Assembly (NCBI GenBank): GCA_025936825.1
Contig: JAICSO010000001.1
Coordinates: 1-64,000, forward strand
Reading direction: 5' to 3'
From: Terriglobales bacterium
GTDB lineage: Bacteria; Acidobacteriota; Terriglobia; Terriglobales; Acidobacteriaceae
DNA: 64,000 nucleotides
The position numbers and the translations under genes were made by a program. Each line of letters begins with the position of its first letter. Position 1 is the first letter of the stretch. Positions 23,063-32,257 of this stretch are shown here, piece by piece. The notes beneath the pieces are model-generated. The model was not told where the DNA came from. It saw only the letters and a list, made by a program, of their open reading frames with translations, and did not search any database.

Positions 23063-24535
23063 TTACTGCTGCAGCAGAATAGTTCCCGACGAGACTAGGG
23101 ACTGATCTGTCTGCAAGACGTATGCTTGTGAGGGCGATACCGCGTACATTACGAGGCCGAGGCCCCCGCCGCTGGTGCTCATCGTGCCCACGATGCGGCC
23201 GTTTGATCCTACCGTATAGGTTCCCGATAGGAACGTATTGTTCGCGCCAAGAACCGACGCATTTGCAACCTCGCTCAATTTCAGATTGCCCTTTCCGTCA
23301 AATTGCATCGCCCCGACACGGGACAGCAACTGTTGAATGCCGTCGATCGCTCCGGTGTCCAGGCCATCCATCGCTAAAAAGTACTGTTGTGTGAAGGTGG
23401 ACAAAGCAAAGTTCGAAGCGGTCTGAAGATCCGCAGTGCCGTCTTCGACCGCGTTGGTTGCGGCGTTCACGAAAAAAGCTCGCGAAGGGCTCACCATCCA
23501 AAAGACTTGATCGGCTGTCGAGGCACAAGTGCCACCGGACGAACTGGTCACTAACACTCGCCCATTTGCAGCCGCCGTATAGCAGGAAGAGATGGCAACG
23601 CTAGACGAAACGTTTCCGTCCTGATTGATGTCCTCCGTCCCGGACATCGCACCCGAAGACGCGCTAAACTGGCCAACCGTTGCGATTCCGGCAAAAAAGT
23701 TACCATCGTCGCCACGACTGCCAAACGCATAGCTGCCGGAAAGTCCGTTGGCGACTGCGCCACTCTGCAACTCGGCGCTGCCAGAACCCACCGCGCTGAC
23801 GTTTGTCACCAGTATGTAGAACTTCGAACTATTAACGACGTAATACACGAAGTTGGTGGTGAAATTGGTGCCGCCATTCAACAGCGCACCCGTGCCGCGC
23901 CCAACGCCGGAAGGAGCATTCAGCGTGGAACTCACATTGGGCGAAGTGAAAGTTCCTGCGAGGTTCTGATCCATGCTGCCGCTGCCGGCACCATTGGAAA
24001 AGGCGAGAACACCCGCTTCACCGGCAGGAGCCTGGCTTTCCGCGCTTTGTTCTTGGTGAATTCGAAAAACAAAACTGCCAGTTGGAATGGTCGTAACGGC
24101 GGTCGAGTCCTGGAGTTCAGCCGTGCCGCCGGCGTTGACGAAGCTGTCGGCTTCAATCAGCTGCAGTTGCGATGTGCTGGCCAACGTGATCGCCCAGTTC
24201 AGGGAACCCAACGAAGTATTGATTCCAATAACCCCGGTTCCATCCTTGCTGACGTTATAGCTCCCGCTGACTTGCGTTCCGCTGGCAGTCAAACTTGAAT
24301 CGTCACTCCCACCCGTGATGCTGCCGTTGCCATCCGCGGTGAAAACCCCGATCTGACGGTAAGGATTGCCGTTGGAATCGAAGCCATGCACCTGATAAAC
24401 GTACGATCCCTTAAGACTGGCATTCGAGTAATTGCCGTTCAGTGTAGGCGGAATTAAGTTCCCACTGGAACCGCAGCCAACAGTTGCGGCAATTGCCATT
24501 AACGTTAGGGCGAAAACGGTGCTTTTCGACTTCAA
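23063..24535 (-). CDS. Large repeat lipoprotein, acidobacterial type
   Basis: 490 residues. Signal peptide with lipobox VGC (about residue 21), a short linker, then four degenerate beta repeats of about 110 residues. Each opens with 'GSYVYQVHGFDSNG..', 'GSFVFRIH..', 'GSYAFGSRGDDG..' or 'QQYFLAMDGLD..' and continues with 'GVFTADGNGSITGG'-like turns. The composition is rich in Ser, Gly, Thr and Asn, typical of a surface beta protein. I know similar proteins from Acidobacteriota genomes but no function for them. Convergent with ispD. Confidence 0.7.
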   Translation of the reverse strand: MKSKSTVFALTLMAIAATVGCGSSGNLIPPTLNGNYSNASLKGSYVYQVHGFDSNGNPYRQIGVFTADGNGSITGGSDDSSLTASGTQVSGSYNVSKDGTGVIGINTSLGSLNWAITLASTSQLQLIEADSFVNAGGTAELQDSTAVTTIPTGSFVFRIHQEQSAESQAPAGEAGVLAFSNGAGSGSMDQNLAGTFTSPNVSSTLNAPSGVGRGTGALLNGGTNFTTNFVYYVVNSSKFYILVTNVSAVGSGSAELQSGAVANGLSGSYAFGSRGDDGNFFAGIATVGQFSASSGAMSGTEDINQDGNVSSSVAISSCYTAAANGRVLVTSSSGGTCASTADQVFWMVSPSRAFFVNAATNAVEDGTADLQTASNFALSTFTQQYFLAMDGLDTGAIDGIQQLLSRVGAMQFDGKGNLKLSEVANASVLGANNTFLSGTYTVGSNGRIVGTMSTSGGGLGLVMYAVSPSQAYVLQTDQSLVSSGTILLQQ

Positions 24536-24660
24536 GGCAGACTCCTTCGCGAACCAACCAGAATGAATAGGGATCTACTCGCGATTCTAACCCTGCGGAT
24601 TCGGGAAAGTTGTTTGAGGAAGGTAAAAGAAGGTAAAGAGGCCTAACGAGAGTAACCTGG

Positions 24661-25329
24661 CTACTGGCCTTGTTCAACAGCGGCGCGCGGCGCTACTGAG
24701 GCAAGTCGCGGCCGGCGTTTGTAGGCGCCAAGGGCCCAGATTACAACGCGGTACGCGAGCAGCGCTCCCAGGATAATTCCGTCTTCGACCGGTTTGCGAA
24801 TATCAGCTTTTACAAGCCAGAGATAGTGGATGACTCCGCAGATGGCGCTGAAGTAGATAAGCCGATGCAACGCCTGCCAACGTTTGCCACCGAGTCTTCG
24901 GATCCACCCGCTTGTTGAGGTGATCGCGAGAGGAATCATTAGCACCAGCGCAGTCAGCCCTATGGTGATGAACTTGCGCTTGGCGATGTCGGCGAGCATT
25001 TCGTGCACATTGAAAAACTTATCCAGCCACACATAGGTAAGGAGGTGCAGACATCCATAGAAGAACGCGAATAAGCCGATCATGCGGCGAAACTTGATGA
25101 GCGACGGTAGATGCAGCAGGTTGCGCGCCGGAGTAATCGACAGAGTGATCAGCAGGAACCACAGCGTCCAGTCGCCTGTGGTGTGCGTGATCTTTTCGAT
25201 TGGATTCGCGCCGAGGCCCTGGCCCCAGCTCGTCATGTCGAACGGCGTGCGCCCGAAAAAACCATAGAGCAGATACGCAAGCGGCCCCAGGCAGGCGAGG
25301 AAGAGAACAAATTTGAGAGTGCGAATCAT
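24661..25329 (-). CDS. msrQ: MsrQ, heme-binding subunit of the methionine sulfoxide reductase system
   Basis: 222 residues, about six membrane spans in the ferric-reductase-like fold. Histidines lie in GCLHLLTYVW and WQALHRLIYFSAICGVIHYLW, which would hold the b heme, and TGDWTLWFLLITLSITPARNL matches the family. It passes electrons from the quinone pool to periplasmic MsrP. It lies downstream of msrP on the same strand with a 66-bp repeat gap. Confidence 0.93.
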   Translation of the reverse strand: MIRTLKFVLFLACLGPLAYLLYGFFGRTPFDMTSWGQGLGANPIEKITHTTGDWTLWFLLITLSITPARNLLHLPSLIKFRRMIGLFAFFYGCLHLLTYVWLDKFFNVHEMLADIAKRKFITIGLTALVLMIPLAITSTSGWIRRLGGKRWQALHRLIYFSAICGVIHYLWLVKADIRKPVEDGIILGALLAYRVVIWALGAYKRRPRLASVAPRAAVEQGQ

Positions 25330-25330
25330 A

Positions 25331-25394
25331 AGTAAAGTGGCTAGTGGCTAGTAAAGTCCATTTCTGCCTTGTGACCTGCCGCTAGCCACTGCCC
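25331..25394. repeat. CTAGTGGCTAGT repeat between msrP and msrQ
   Basis: 'agtggctagtggctagtaaa' at one side and 'gccgctagccact' at the other side form an inverted pair. Same word family as 121-193. Confidence 0.6.
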
Positions 25395-25395
25395 T

Positions 25396-26352
25396 CTAAA
25401 AATACTTCTTCAAATCCATTCCGCTGTACAAGCTCGCGACTTGATCGTACCCGTTAAACATCAGCGTTGGACGCTTGAGGAATTCTCCCAGCCGGCGTTC
25501 GGTCTTCTGGCTCCAGCGCGGATGGTCGACATTCGGGTTCACGTTTGAATAAAAACCGTACTCGTTCGGCGCTGAGCGATTCCAGGTGTTAACGGGCTGC
25601 TTTTCGGTGAACTTGATGCGCACGATTGCCTTGGCGCTCTTGAACCCATACTTCCACGGGACGACCAGTCGCAGCGGCGCGCCATCCTGATTCGGCAATG
25701 TTGTGCCGTACATGCCGAAGCAGAGCAACGTGAGCGGGTGCATAGCTTCGTCCATGCGCAAGCCCTCCACGTAAGGCCAGTCGAGGACGTTGCGCGTCTG
25801 TCCTGGCATCTGGCTGGGATCGAGAATAGTCGTGAACTCAACGAACTTAGCTTTTCCTAGCGGGTCGGCGCGCTTGATTAATTCACTCAACGAGAATCCG
25901 ATCCAAGGAACTACGATCGACCATCCTTCCACGCAGCGATGGCGGTAAATGCGCTCTTCCGCAGGAGCGAATTTCAGGATGGAATCGATATCCCACTCCT
26001 GCTTTTTAGAGACGTCGCCTTCGATCTTCACTTTCCAGGGATGTGTTCTGAACTTGGTCGCCAGTTTGGCAGGCTCGTCCTTCTCGGTTGAGAACTCGTA
26101 GTAGTTGTTGTAGTTCGCGACCGTCTGCTCGGGCGTGATCTTTTCATTCGTAGAGAACGGGCTCTTCTGCAGGTTGGGGATCTTCTCCTCCGCATACGCC
26201 CGCTCGGGGCTTGCGATGTCGAGAATTCCTTTGGCTGCAGCAGCGGCGGCTCCCGCCAACCCCGCCGCCACCAGGAACTTGCGGCGGTTCAGGTACAAGG
26301 ATTTCGGTGTGATTTCGGAGGAAGGTATATCGTCGGCTTTCTTAATGAGCAT
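25396..26352 (-). CDS. msrP: MsrP, periplasmic protein-methionine-sulfoxide reductase (molybdopterin)
   Basis: 318 residues. Tat signal [18 protein letters not shown] followed by the SUOX-like fold: [17 protein letters not shown], the molybdenum-ligand cysteine in [40 protein letters not shown], and [18 protein letters not shown]. Repairs methionine sulfoxide in envelope proteins. Upstream of msrQ in the standard order. Confidence 0.95.
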   Translation of the reverse strand: MLIKKADDIPSSEITPKSLYLNRRKFLVAAGLAGAAAAAAKGILDIASPERAYAEEKIPNLQKSPFSTNEKITPEQTVANYNNYYEFSTEKDEPAKLATKFRTHPWKVKIEGDVSKKQEWDIDSILKFAPAEERIYRHRCVEGWSIVVPWIGFSLSELIKRADPLGKAKFVEFTTILDPSQMPGQTRNVLDWPYVEGLRMDEAMHPLTLLCFGMYGTTLPNQDGAPLRLVVPWKYGFKSAKAIVRIKFTEKQPVNTWNRSAPNEYGFYSNVNPNVDHPRWSQKTERRLGEFLKRPTLMFNGYDQVASLYSGMDLKKYF

Positions 26353-26440
26353 GGGGAGCCTCCACGAATAGGTACGGCTTGGCGCTTATTCTAGATTGTG
26401 TGATTCGCCAGCGATGTAAAAAGTTACTCGAATGTAGAAG

Positions 26441-26788
26441 TTAGCGGCCTGCGGCGAGGACTTCGCAAGCGCGGCGGATTACCTCACGCTGGATTTCATC
26501 GCGAGCCAGGAACTCGAACCCATGCCGCAGGCCGTCGCGGTAGCGAACCAGAGCGCGCAACTTCAAAGGAGATGTGCTGGCGGGCAGCGTGAGTTCCAGG
26601 GTGGCAACTTCCCCGGTTTGCAATTCGCCGGTCAGGGTTACGCCGATTCCGTCCTGGCCGAATTCGATGGAGCGGCCCCAGAGCTCCACGGGATTGTCGG
26701 CGCGGAACACCTTAGCCGAAACGCGGATGTCCATGGGATAGCGAGGGTACCGCCTCGTCGGGGTTGGGCCGGCAGGCTTAGTGGTCAT
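26441..26788 (-). CDS. PilZ-domain protein
   Basis: 115 residues. RRYPRYPMDIRVSAKVF, then WGRSIEFGQDGIGVTLTGELQTGEVATLELTLP and RYRDGLRHGFEFL. The second PilZ motif is degenerate (IEFGQDGIG in place of D/NxSxxG), so c-di-GMP binding is uncertain. I start at the ATG at 26788 (MTTKPAG). The 254-bp upstream gap to the next gene holds no ORF I trust and includes a GGTAAACGCTT word also seen in the LacI operator. Confidence 0.75.
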   Translation of the reverse strand: MTTKPAGPTPTRRYPRYPMDIRVSAKVFRADNPVELWGRSIEFGQDGIGVTLTGELQTGEVATLELTLPASTSPLKLRALVRYRDGLRHGFEFLARDEIQREVIRRACEVLAAGR

Positions 26789-27042
26789 GGAAACGGTAAA
26801 CGCTTCATTGTCAGGGCTGGGCGAATCTCGCTCAATGCCTCTGCACCAGCAGAGTAAAGGTGTCCCCTGGATATGGCAACTCCTTCCACGGCACACGAAA
26901 GTCTCAGGTTGTAGGAATTTCTTACCTGGAAGGAAAGTAGCGGTTCCCCCATGGTGCCCTGCTAAATGTCTGAAAATCAAGCCCCGAAGAACTTGGCATG
27001 CGGCATGCACCTACAGTGGACAACCCAATGCTGGAGGCGAAC

Positions 27043-27192
27043 ATGCAAACCGAACTCGAAGATTGGCGTGCACTTTCCGAAGCAGCCAGCCGAGAACAAG
27101 ACCCAGACAAGCTGATGGATCTGATCGAGAGATTGAACAGCGCTCTGCTCCACCGCGAAGTGGAGATGAGCCGTCGGCTCGCGGTGAATTAG
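27043..27192 (+). CDS. 49-residue conserved-looking helical protein
   Basis: MQTELEDWRALSEAASREQDPDKLMDLIERLNSALLHREVEMSRRLAVN, split here by family reading into two amphipathic helices. The 'EQDPDKLMDLI' segment resembles small acidobacterial proteins annotated only as hypothetical. The GGAGG at 27032 favours the ATG at 27043 over the one at 27028. No partner is evident. Confidence 0.6.
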   Translation: MQTELEDWRALSEAASREQDPDKLMDLIERLNSALLHREVEMSRRLAVN

Positions 27193-27388
27193 AGAATCGC
27201 CGGGCGGGACTTCAATACATCAGAACACGATACGAAACACAGGGGCACAGGTGTGCCCCAGCGGTACACCATCTTCAGTACCGTAGATCGCCGATCTTTC
27301 CCGAGAGAACATACTGAAACCAGCGTTTTGCCCTTTGATTCCGATTTTCGTGGGTTTTTCAAGGGCTGCAGACGCCGTGCGGAGCAGT

Positions 27389-28333
27389 ATGGCACTCAAT
27401 CACGCTACATCCGAAGAAGAACCTGTCTGCGGAGCCTGGCAGAAATTTTTGCAAGGCGCTCTGATCGCTTTTCTGGCAATTACTCTCCTGTTGCTGCTGC
27501 ATTTCCTATTGCCGTCTCGCACAGGAAAATTACAGGACCAGGTGCGCACACTGTCGGCGCAGGTCCACGAACTGCAGCAGGAGCAAGCGATGCCGTCGCT
27601 GGTGCTGAACCGGTATCGCAATTCCATTTGCTACATATTTGGCATTTATCAGGTTGGATATCCGGGACAGAAGCCGGTGCAGCGCACACGCATTTCAGGC
27701 AGCGGGTTCCTGGTGGCGGACGGGCTGATCGCAACCAATCGCCACGTCGCTGAGCCATGGTACGGAGATCCAGATTCCGACGCCTTGCTCAATCGCGGCG
27801 CCACGGCAACCTTGGAAAAATTGGTTGCATACTTTCCCGGCTCGCCTGATCCGGTGAATCTGAGGGTGGCGGTGTTGTCGTCGGATGGCGATCTCGCGCT
27901 GGTTCGCGCGACCCACGGAACCCAAGGTTTGCAGCCCCTACCATTGGCGTCCAAACAGCCCGAAGCGGGAGAACTGGTGGCGGTGGTTGGTTATCCGATG
28001 GGTGTTCTGGGAATGATGGCGAAAGCTCCGACGCCAGTTTACGCACGGCTCGCCTATCGGCACGACGATCAGGGAACTGCGGGCGAACTTGCAGCGCTAT
28101 CGTTGATCCGTCCTTCGGCTACCTGCGGACACTTGGGGGATGTGGTCGGCGACAAGTTGATCTACGACGCTCCCACAGCACATGGCGCCAGCGGCGGGCC
28201 GGTTTTCAATTCCCGCGGAGAAGTCATCGGAGTCAATGCCGCATATATCGACGGATTCTCGGGCGGAACCCTCGGCGTGTCGGCAGAATCGCTGCGCCCA
28301 CTGATCAAAGAAGCGTTGCGGCCGCGGTTCTAA
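27389..28333 (+). CDS. Membrane-anchored trypsin-like serine protease
   Basis: About 314 residues. One membrane span (LQGALIAFLAITLLLLLHFLLP), a coiled-coil-like stretch (KLQDQVRTLSAQVHELQQEQ), then a chymotrypsin-fold protease with triad motifs GSGFLVADGLIATNRHV (His), SSDGDLALVRA (Asp) and AHGASGGPVFNSRGEVIGVN (Ser). No PDZ domain follows, unlike DegP. Likely acts in the periplasm. The ATG at 27389 has CGGAG upstream; an earlier ATG at 27335 is possible. Confidence 0.85.
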   Translation: MALNHATSEEEPVCGAWQKFLQGALIAFLAITLLLLLHFLLPSRTGKLQDQVRTLSAQVHELQQEQAMPSLVLNRYRNSICYIFGIYQVGYPGQKPVQRTRISGSGFLVADGLIATNRHVAEPWYGDPDSDALLNRGATATLEKLVAYFPGSPDPVNLRVAVLSSDGDLALVRATHGTQGLQPLPLASKQPEAGELVAVVGYPMGVLGMMAKAPTPVYARLAYRHDDQGTAGELAALSLIRPSATCGHLGDVVGDKLIYDAPTAHGASGGPVFNSRGEVIGVNAAYIDGFSGGTLGVSAESLRPLIKEALRPRF

Positions 28334-28340
28334 CAACCAT

Positions 28341-28421
28341 TCACCACGAAGGGCACGAAGTAACACGAAGGATCAACGATTGTGTCTTCCTTCGTGTACC
28401 TTAGTGCCCTTTGTGGTGAGT
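28341..28421. repeat. Inverted CACCACGAAGGGCACGAAG repeat
   Basis: 'tcaccacgaagggcacga' and 'agtaacacgaagga' pair with 'tccttcgtgt' and 'tagtgccctttgtggtga' across the gap between the convergent protease and ClC genes. Same words as 9359-9390. Confidence 0.75.
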
Positions 28422-28426
28422 AGCTT

Positions 28427-30301
28427 TTATCCCGCGGTGCGGCGGAAACCCTTGAACCATCCTGGCTCGCGCACATACTCTTCATCAATTTTGCGGCGGC
28501 GAGCGGCCATGATTCCGGGCCGACCGAGGTATCCCACAATGCGGCGCTCGTCAGCTCGATCCACAACTGGCAAGCGGCCCACGTTGTAACGCAGCATTTT
28601 TTCGGACGCTTCGTGCAGAGTCTCGTCTGGGTAGGTCACCACAACATTTCGCGAGCAGGCGTCGAGAACCGTGCCGGAAGGATTCTTCTCGAGAGCGCGT
28701 AACACGTCGCCACGTGTAATGATTCCAGAGAGTTTGCCCTCGCCATCGAGAACCAGCATTCCCTGATGCCGACTGACCTGGGGGTCGCCGCTGCCGATGC
28801 GGTCAGCAAGCTCGCTGAGGCTTACGCTCGCGAGAATCGTTGGCGCCTCATGGTCCATGGTCTCGCTCACGACGGTGTGCAACAGGACGTCAACTTCGTA
28901 GTCCTGATTGATCTTCATGCCGCGACGTCGCAGCTTCTCGGTCATGATCGAAGCTTTGGGCATGAGCAGCATGGAGATGCCATCGGCGATGACGCACACC
29001 AGCATCAGCGGCAATACAGAGTTGTAGTCGCGCGTGATTTCGAAGGCGAAGATGATGAACGAGAACGTCGCGCGCGACGCTGCTCCGAACACAGCGCCCA
29101 TGGCCACAATCGCAAACGCTCCGGCGGAAATGTGGGCGGAGGGGAACAGATAATTCAGCCCAAGTGCCAGTGTTCCACCCATCGCCGCACTGGACATGAA
29201 CATGGGGGCGAGCAACCCACCGGAAGTTCCGGATCCGAGAGAAATCACCAGCGCTGCGGCTTTGGCGATCATAACTACGAGTAGAATTTTCAGGGCGAGA
29301 TTGCCATTGAGAATGTCGCCGATCGTGTCATAACCCACGCCGAGAACGCGGGGAACGAAATAGCCGATGATGCCAAGACCCAGCGCGCCGATTGCCGGCC
29401 ACCACAGTTCGTCCACCGGCAGCTTTTCGAACAAGTCTTCAACCCAGTAGAGCACTCGCGTGAAACCCACCGCTGCAAGTCCGCAGATGACGCCGAGCAA
29501 CAAATAAAACGGGAGGGCTCGCGGGATGGCGAAATCCATGGGCGCCACGGTGAACATGGGGCCGGCCCCAAGCAACTGCATGTGAACAGCAGCGGCCAGA
29601 GTGCTCGCAATGACCAGTGGAATAAAGGAGCGAGCTTTGAATTCGAATAGAAGCAGCTCAATGGCGAGAATTACCCCGGCGATCGGCGTGTTGAAGGTTG
29701 CCGACATTCCGGCCGCAGCACCACAAGCCAGCAGCACTTTTCTTTCCGCCGCCGTCGTGTGCATCACTTGGCCAATCAGCGAGCCAACAGCGCCGCCAGT
29801 TTGAATGATTGGACCTTCCGCGCCGAATGGGCCTCCAGTGCCAATGGCAATCGCTGCCGAAATCGGTTTAAGAATCGCGACACGCGGCTCAATCTTGCTG
29901 CGATTGGCGAGCACGGCTTCCATGGCCTCGGGAATTCCATGGCCTTTGATTTTCGACGAGCCGTACTTCGCCATGACTCCGACAATAATCCCGCCGATCA
30001 CGGGGATGATGATGACCCAGAGTCCAAGATGTCCGAGACTGTAACGCGGGCTGACGAAATTGAAGGAGAAATGGCCGTAGAACGCAAGATTCGTGAATAG
30101 CCCAATGAGCTTGTAGAGCAGAAAGGCGATGCAGCCGGCAATCAGGCCGACACCGGCAGCAAGAAATGAAACAGTTACCATGCGGAAACCGGCGCTCTCG
30201 GGCGCAGGACGGTCCGCAGTATTGACTCCGGTGACGGCTAGGCGAGTCTTATCAGTACCCGTACTTCCAACGATCGTTGCAGAATTATTCGCTTCCGTCA
30301 T
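28427..30301 (-). CDS. ClC-family chloride channel/transporter with CBS pair
   Basis: 624 residues. Around 11 to 12 membrane helices with the ClC signatures GTGGPFGAEGPIIQTGGA and GSGTSGGLLAPMFMSSAAMGG. The cytosolic C-terminus (about residues 480-600) has two CBS domains (ILASVSLSELADRI, KLSGIITRGDVLRAL; VVVTYPDETLHEASEKMLRYNVGRLPVVD) that may sense nucleotides. Whether it is a channel or an H+/Cl- exchanger cannot be settled here. It starts 8 bp after marR, so the two form an operon. Confidence 0.93.
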   Translation of the reverse strand: MTEANNSATIVGSTGTDKTRLAVTGVNTADRPAPESAGFRMVTVSFLAAGVGLIAGCIAFLLYKLIGLFTNLAFYGHFSFNFVSPRYSLGHLGLWVIIIPVIGGIIVGVMAKYGSSKIKGHGIPEAMEAVLANRSKIEPRVAILKPISAAIAIGTGGPFGAEGPIIQTGGAVGSLIGQVMHTTAAERKVLLACGAAAGMSATFNTPIAGVILAIELLLFEFKARSFIPLVIASTLAAAVHMQLLGAGPMFTVAPMDFAIPRALPFYLLLGVICGLAAVGFTRVLYWVEDLFEKLPVDELWWPAIGALGLGIIGYFVPRVLGVGYDTIGDILNGNLALKILLVVMIAKAAALVISLGSGTSGGLLAPMFMSSAAMGGTLALGLNYLFPSAHISAGAFAIVAMGAVFGAASRATFSFIIFAFEITRDYNSVLPLMLVCVIADGISMLLMPKASIMTEKLRRRGMKINQDYEVDVLLHTVVSETMDHEAPTILASVSLSELADRIGSGDPQVSRHQGMLVLDGEGKLSGIITRGDVLRALEKNPSGTVLDACSRNVVVTYPDETLHEASEKMLRYNVGRLPVVDRADERRIVGYLGRPGIMAARRRKIDEEYVREPGWFKGFRRTAG

Positions 30302-30309
30302 CCGTTCCT

Positions 30310-30753
30310 TTACCTGTGTTTTCTCGGAACGGGAATGCGACTCTCAGCGACCAATTGCTCCAAGCTTTCCAACAGAGCCGGCCCTTGGGACCGGAGCTCC
30401 GAACGATGATGAAGCGAAAGCTCGCGCAGCACCTTTTCCCCTTTGGGGGTGAGCTGCAAGTGAACTTCGCGGCGGTCTTCCGACCCGCGCTGGCGGCGGA
30501 CAAAGCCACCTGCTTCCAAACGGTTCACCAGCTCAACGGCGCTATGGTGCTGGATCTGGAGGCGCTCGGCGACTTCGGCGATCTTGGGGCGCACATTCGG
30601 CGGCAGCCCCTTGAGCGAGAGAAGAAGCTGGTGCTGACGAGGCTCAAGACCCGCCTCGCGGGCCGCCCGCTCGCTGAATCGCAAGAACCGGCGTATCTGG
30701 TGCCGGAACTCGGCCAATGATTCGTAATCCCGTTGCGTTAGGTTTTTCTCCAT
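30310..30753 (-). CDS. MarR-family regulator
   Basis: 147 residues. Winged helix: LEPRQHQLLLSLKGLPPNVRPKIAEVAERLQIQHHSAVELVNRLEAGGFVRRQRGSEDRREVHLQLTPKGEKVL. The wing DRREVHLQLT is typical. It probably represses its own operon with the ClC gene through the TATATCGT half-sites just upstream. Effector unknown. Confidence 0.9.
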   Translation of the reverse strand: MEKNLTQRDYESLAEFRHQIRRFLRFSERAAREAGLEPRQHQLLLSLKGLPPNVRPKIAEVAERLQIQHHSAVELVNRLEAGGFVRRQRGSEDRREVHLQLTPKGEKVLRELSLHHRSELRSQGPALLESLEQLVAESRIPVPRKHR

Positions 30754-30764
30754 GGTGGGCAGAT

Positions 30765-30801
30765 TATATCGTGCCTAGACCATTCTATATATCGTACCAC
30801 G
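30765..30801 (-). promoter_or_regulatory. Candidate MarR operator: two TATATCGT half-sites
   Basis: TATATCGT occurs at 30765-30772 and again at 30788-30795, 23 bp apart. The second continues as ACC-ACGA, giving a TCGT-ACC-ACGA palindrome. It is related to TATCGTA-T-TACGATA before parB. It lies 12-48 bp before the marR start. Confidence 0.5.
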
Positions 30802-30913
30802 ACCTAATTACATTTGTCGTTACTCCTCGAATTACGGCTGTGGGAATTCGCGAATTCGTCGGCATCCAGTTAAAATCCTTGGTTCCCAGGCGAACTGGGT
30901 AGAGGAGAGAGGC

Positions 30914-32215
30914 GTGATCCCACGTTACACGCGGCCAGCTATGGGCCGCATCTGGGCGGAAGAAAACCGGTTTCGGGCGTGGCTGAAAGTTGAACTTGCA
31001 GCCACCGAAACGCTGGCCGAAGCGGGCGTGGTGCCGAAGGAGTCAGCCGAGGCCATCCGCAGCAAGGCGAATTTCAAGCTGGAGCGCATCCACGAGATCG
31101 AAGCCGAGGTGAAGCACGACGTGATCGCTTTCACCACAGCGGTGGCTGAATTCGTCGGCCCCGATTCGCGCTGGTTCCACTACGGCCTGACATCGAACGA
31201 CGTGGTTGACACGGCGCAATCGCTGCTGGTCAAGGAAGCGTCGGACGTAATCCGTCAAGATCTACAGCGGCTATTAGAGGTGCTCAAGCGCCGGGCATGG
31301 GAGTTCAAAGACACTCCGATGATCGGCCGGACGCATGGGATCCATGCCGAGCCCATCACTTTCGGCCTGAAGCTCGCGAACTGGTATTCCGAGGTGCAGC
31401 GCGACATCGCGCGCTTTGCGGATGCCGCGGAAGGCATGCGGATCGGGAAGTTTTCAGGCGCGGTGGGCACGTTTGCGCATCTGAGTCCGGAACTGGAAGA
31501 GAAAATGTGCGCGCGCCTGGGACTGAAGGCGGCGGCAATTTCGTCTCAGGTGATACAGCGCGACCGGCATGCGCACTACCTGGCCACTTTGGCCGTGATT
31601 GCCTGCACCCTGGACAAAATCTGCACGGAAATTCGGCATCTGCAGCGGACCGAGGTGAGGGAAGCCGAAGAATATTTCAGCGAGAAGCAAAAAGGCTCTT
31701 CCGCCATGCCGCACAAGCGCAATCCGGTCACTTGCGAGCAGATTTGCGGCCTGGCACGGGTTGTACGGTCCAACGCGCAGGCCGGTTTCGAAGACGTGGC
31801 GCTCTGGCATGAGCGCGATATCTCGCATTCCTCGGTGGAGCGCATCATCCTGCCAGACTCCACCACCCTGGTCAACTACATGCTGGAGAAGACAGCGAAC
31901 CTTGTAGACACAATGCTCATCTATCCAGAGCGGATGAAAGCGAACCTGGAAAGCACGGGGGGGCTGGTCTTCAGCGGGCAGCTTTTGCTGGAGCTGGTCG
32001 AGCAAGGAGTCTCGCGCGAAGACGCTTACCGGCTGGTGCAGTCGCATGCCATGCGCGCCTGGAAGGAAGGCCTGAACTTTCGCGAACTGGTGATGAGCGA
32101 TCCCGCGGTCAAGCGTGTGCCCCCTGAGGCAATGGCCCGGGCATTTGACGTGAAGCACCAGCTCCGGCACGTGGATGCCATCTTTGCACGGGTATTCGGG
32201 CCAGCCAGGGCGTAA
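30914..32215 (+). CDS. purB: Adenylosuccinate lyase
   Basis: Two steps of purine synthesis: SAICAR to AICAR and adenylosuccinate to AMP. 433 residues from a GTG start (GAGAGAGGC before it). MIPRYTRPAMGRIWAEENRFRAWLKVELA, HYGLTSNDVVDTA, GRTHGIHAEPITFGLKLA and the superfamily signature GSSAMPHKRNPVTCEQICGLARVV. Monocistronic as far as seen, with a HEAT-repeat gene 42 bp downstream. Confidence 0.97.
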   Translation: MIPRYTRPAMGRIWAEENRFRAWLKVELAATETLAEAGVVPKESAEAIRSKANFKLERIHEIEAEVKHDVIAFTTAVAEFVGPDSRWFHYGLTSNDVVDTAQSLLVKEASDVIRQDLQRLLEVLKRRAWEFKDTPMIGRTHGIHAEPITFGLKLANWYSEVQRDIARFADAAEGMRIGKFSGAVGTFAHLSPELEEKMCARLGLKAAAISSQVIQRDRHAHYLATLAVIACTLDKICTEIRHLQRTEVREAEEYFSEKQKGSSAMPHKRNPVTCEQICGLARVVRSNAQAGFEDVALWHERDISHSSVERIILPDSTTLVNYMLEKTANLVDTMLIYPERMKANLESTGGLVFSGQLLLELVEQGVSREDAYRLVQSHAMRAWKEGLNFRELVMSDPAVKRVPPEAMARAFDVKHQLRHVDAIFARVFGPARA

Positions 32216-32257
32216 TCAGTCGTTCTCGCATTCATTTCGCAAGACAGGGAGAATCGT

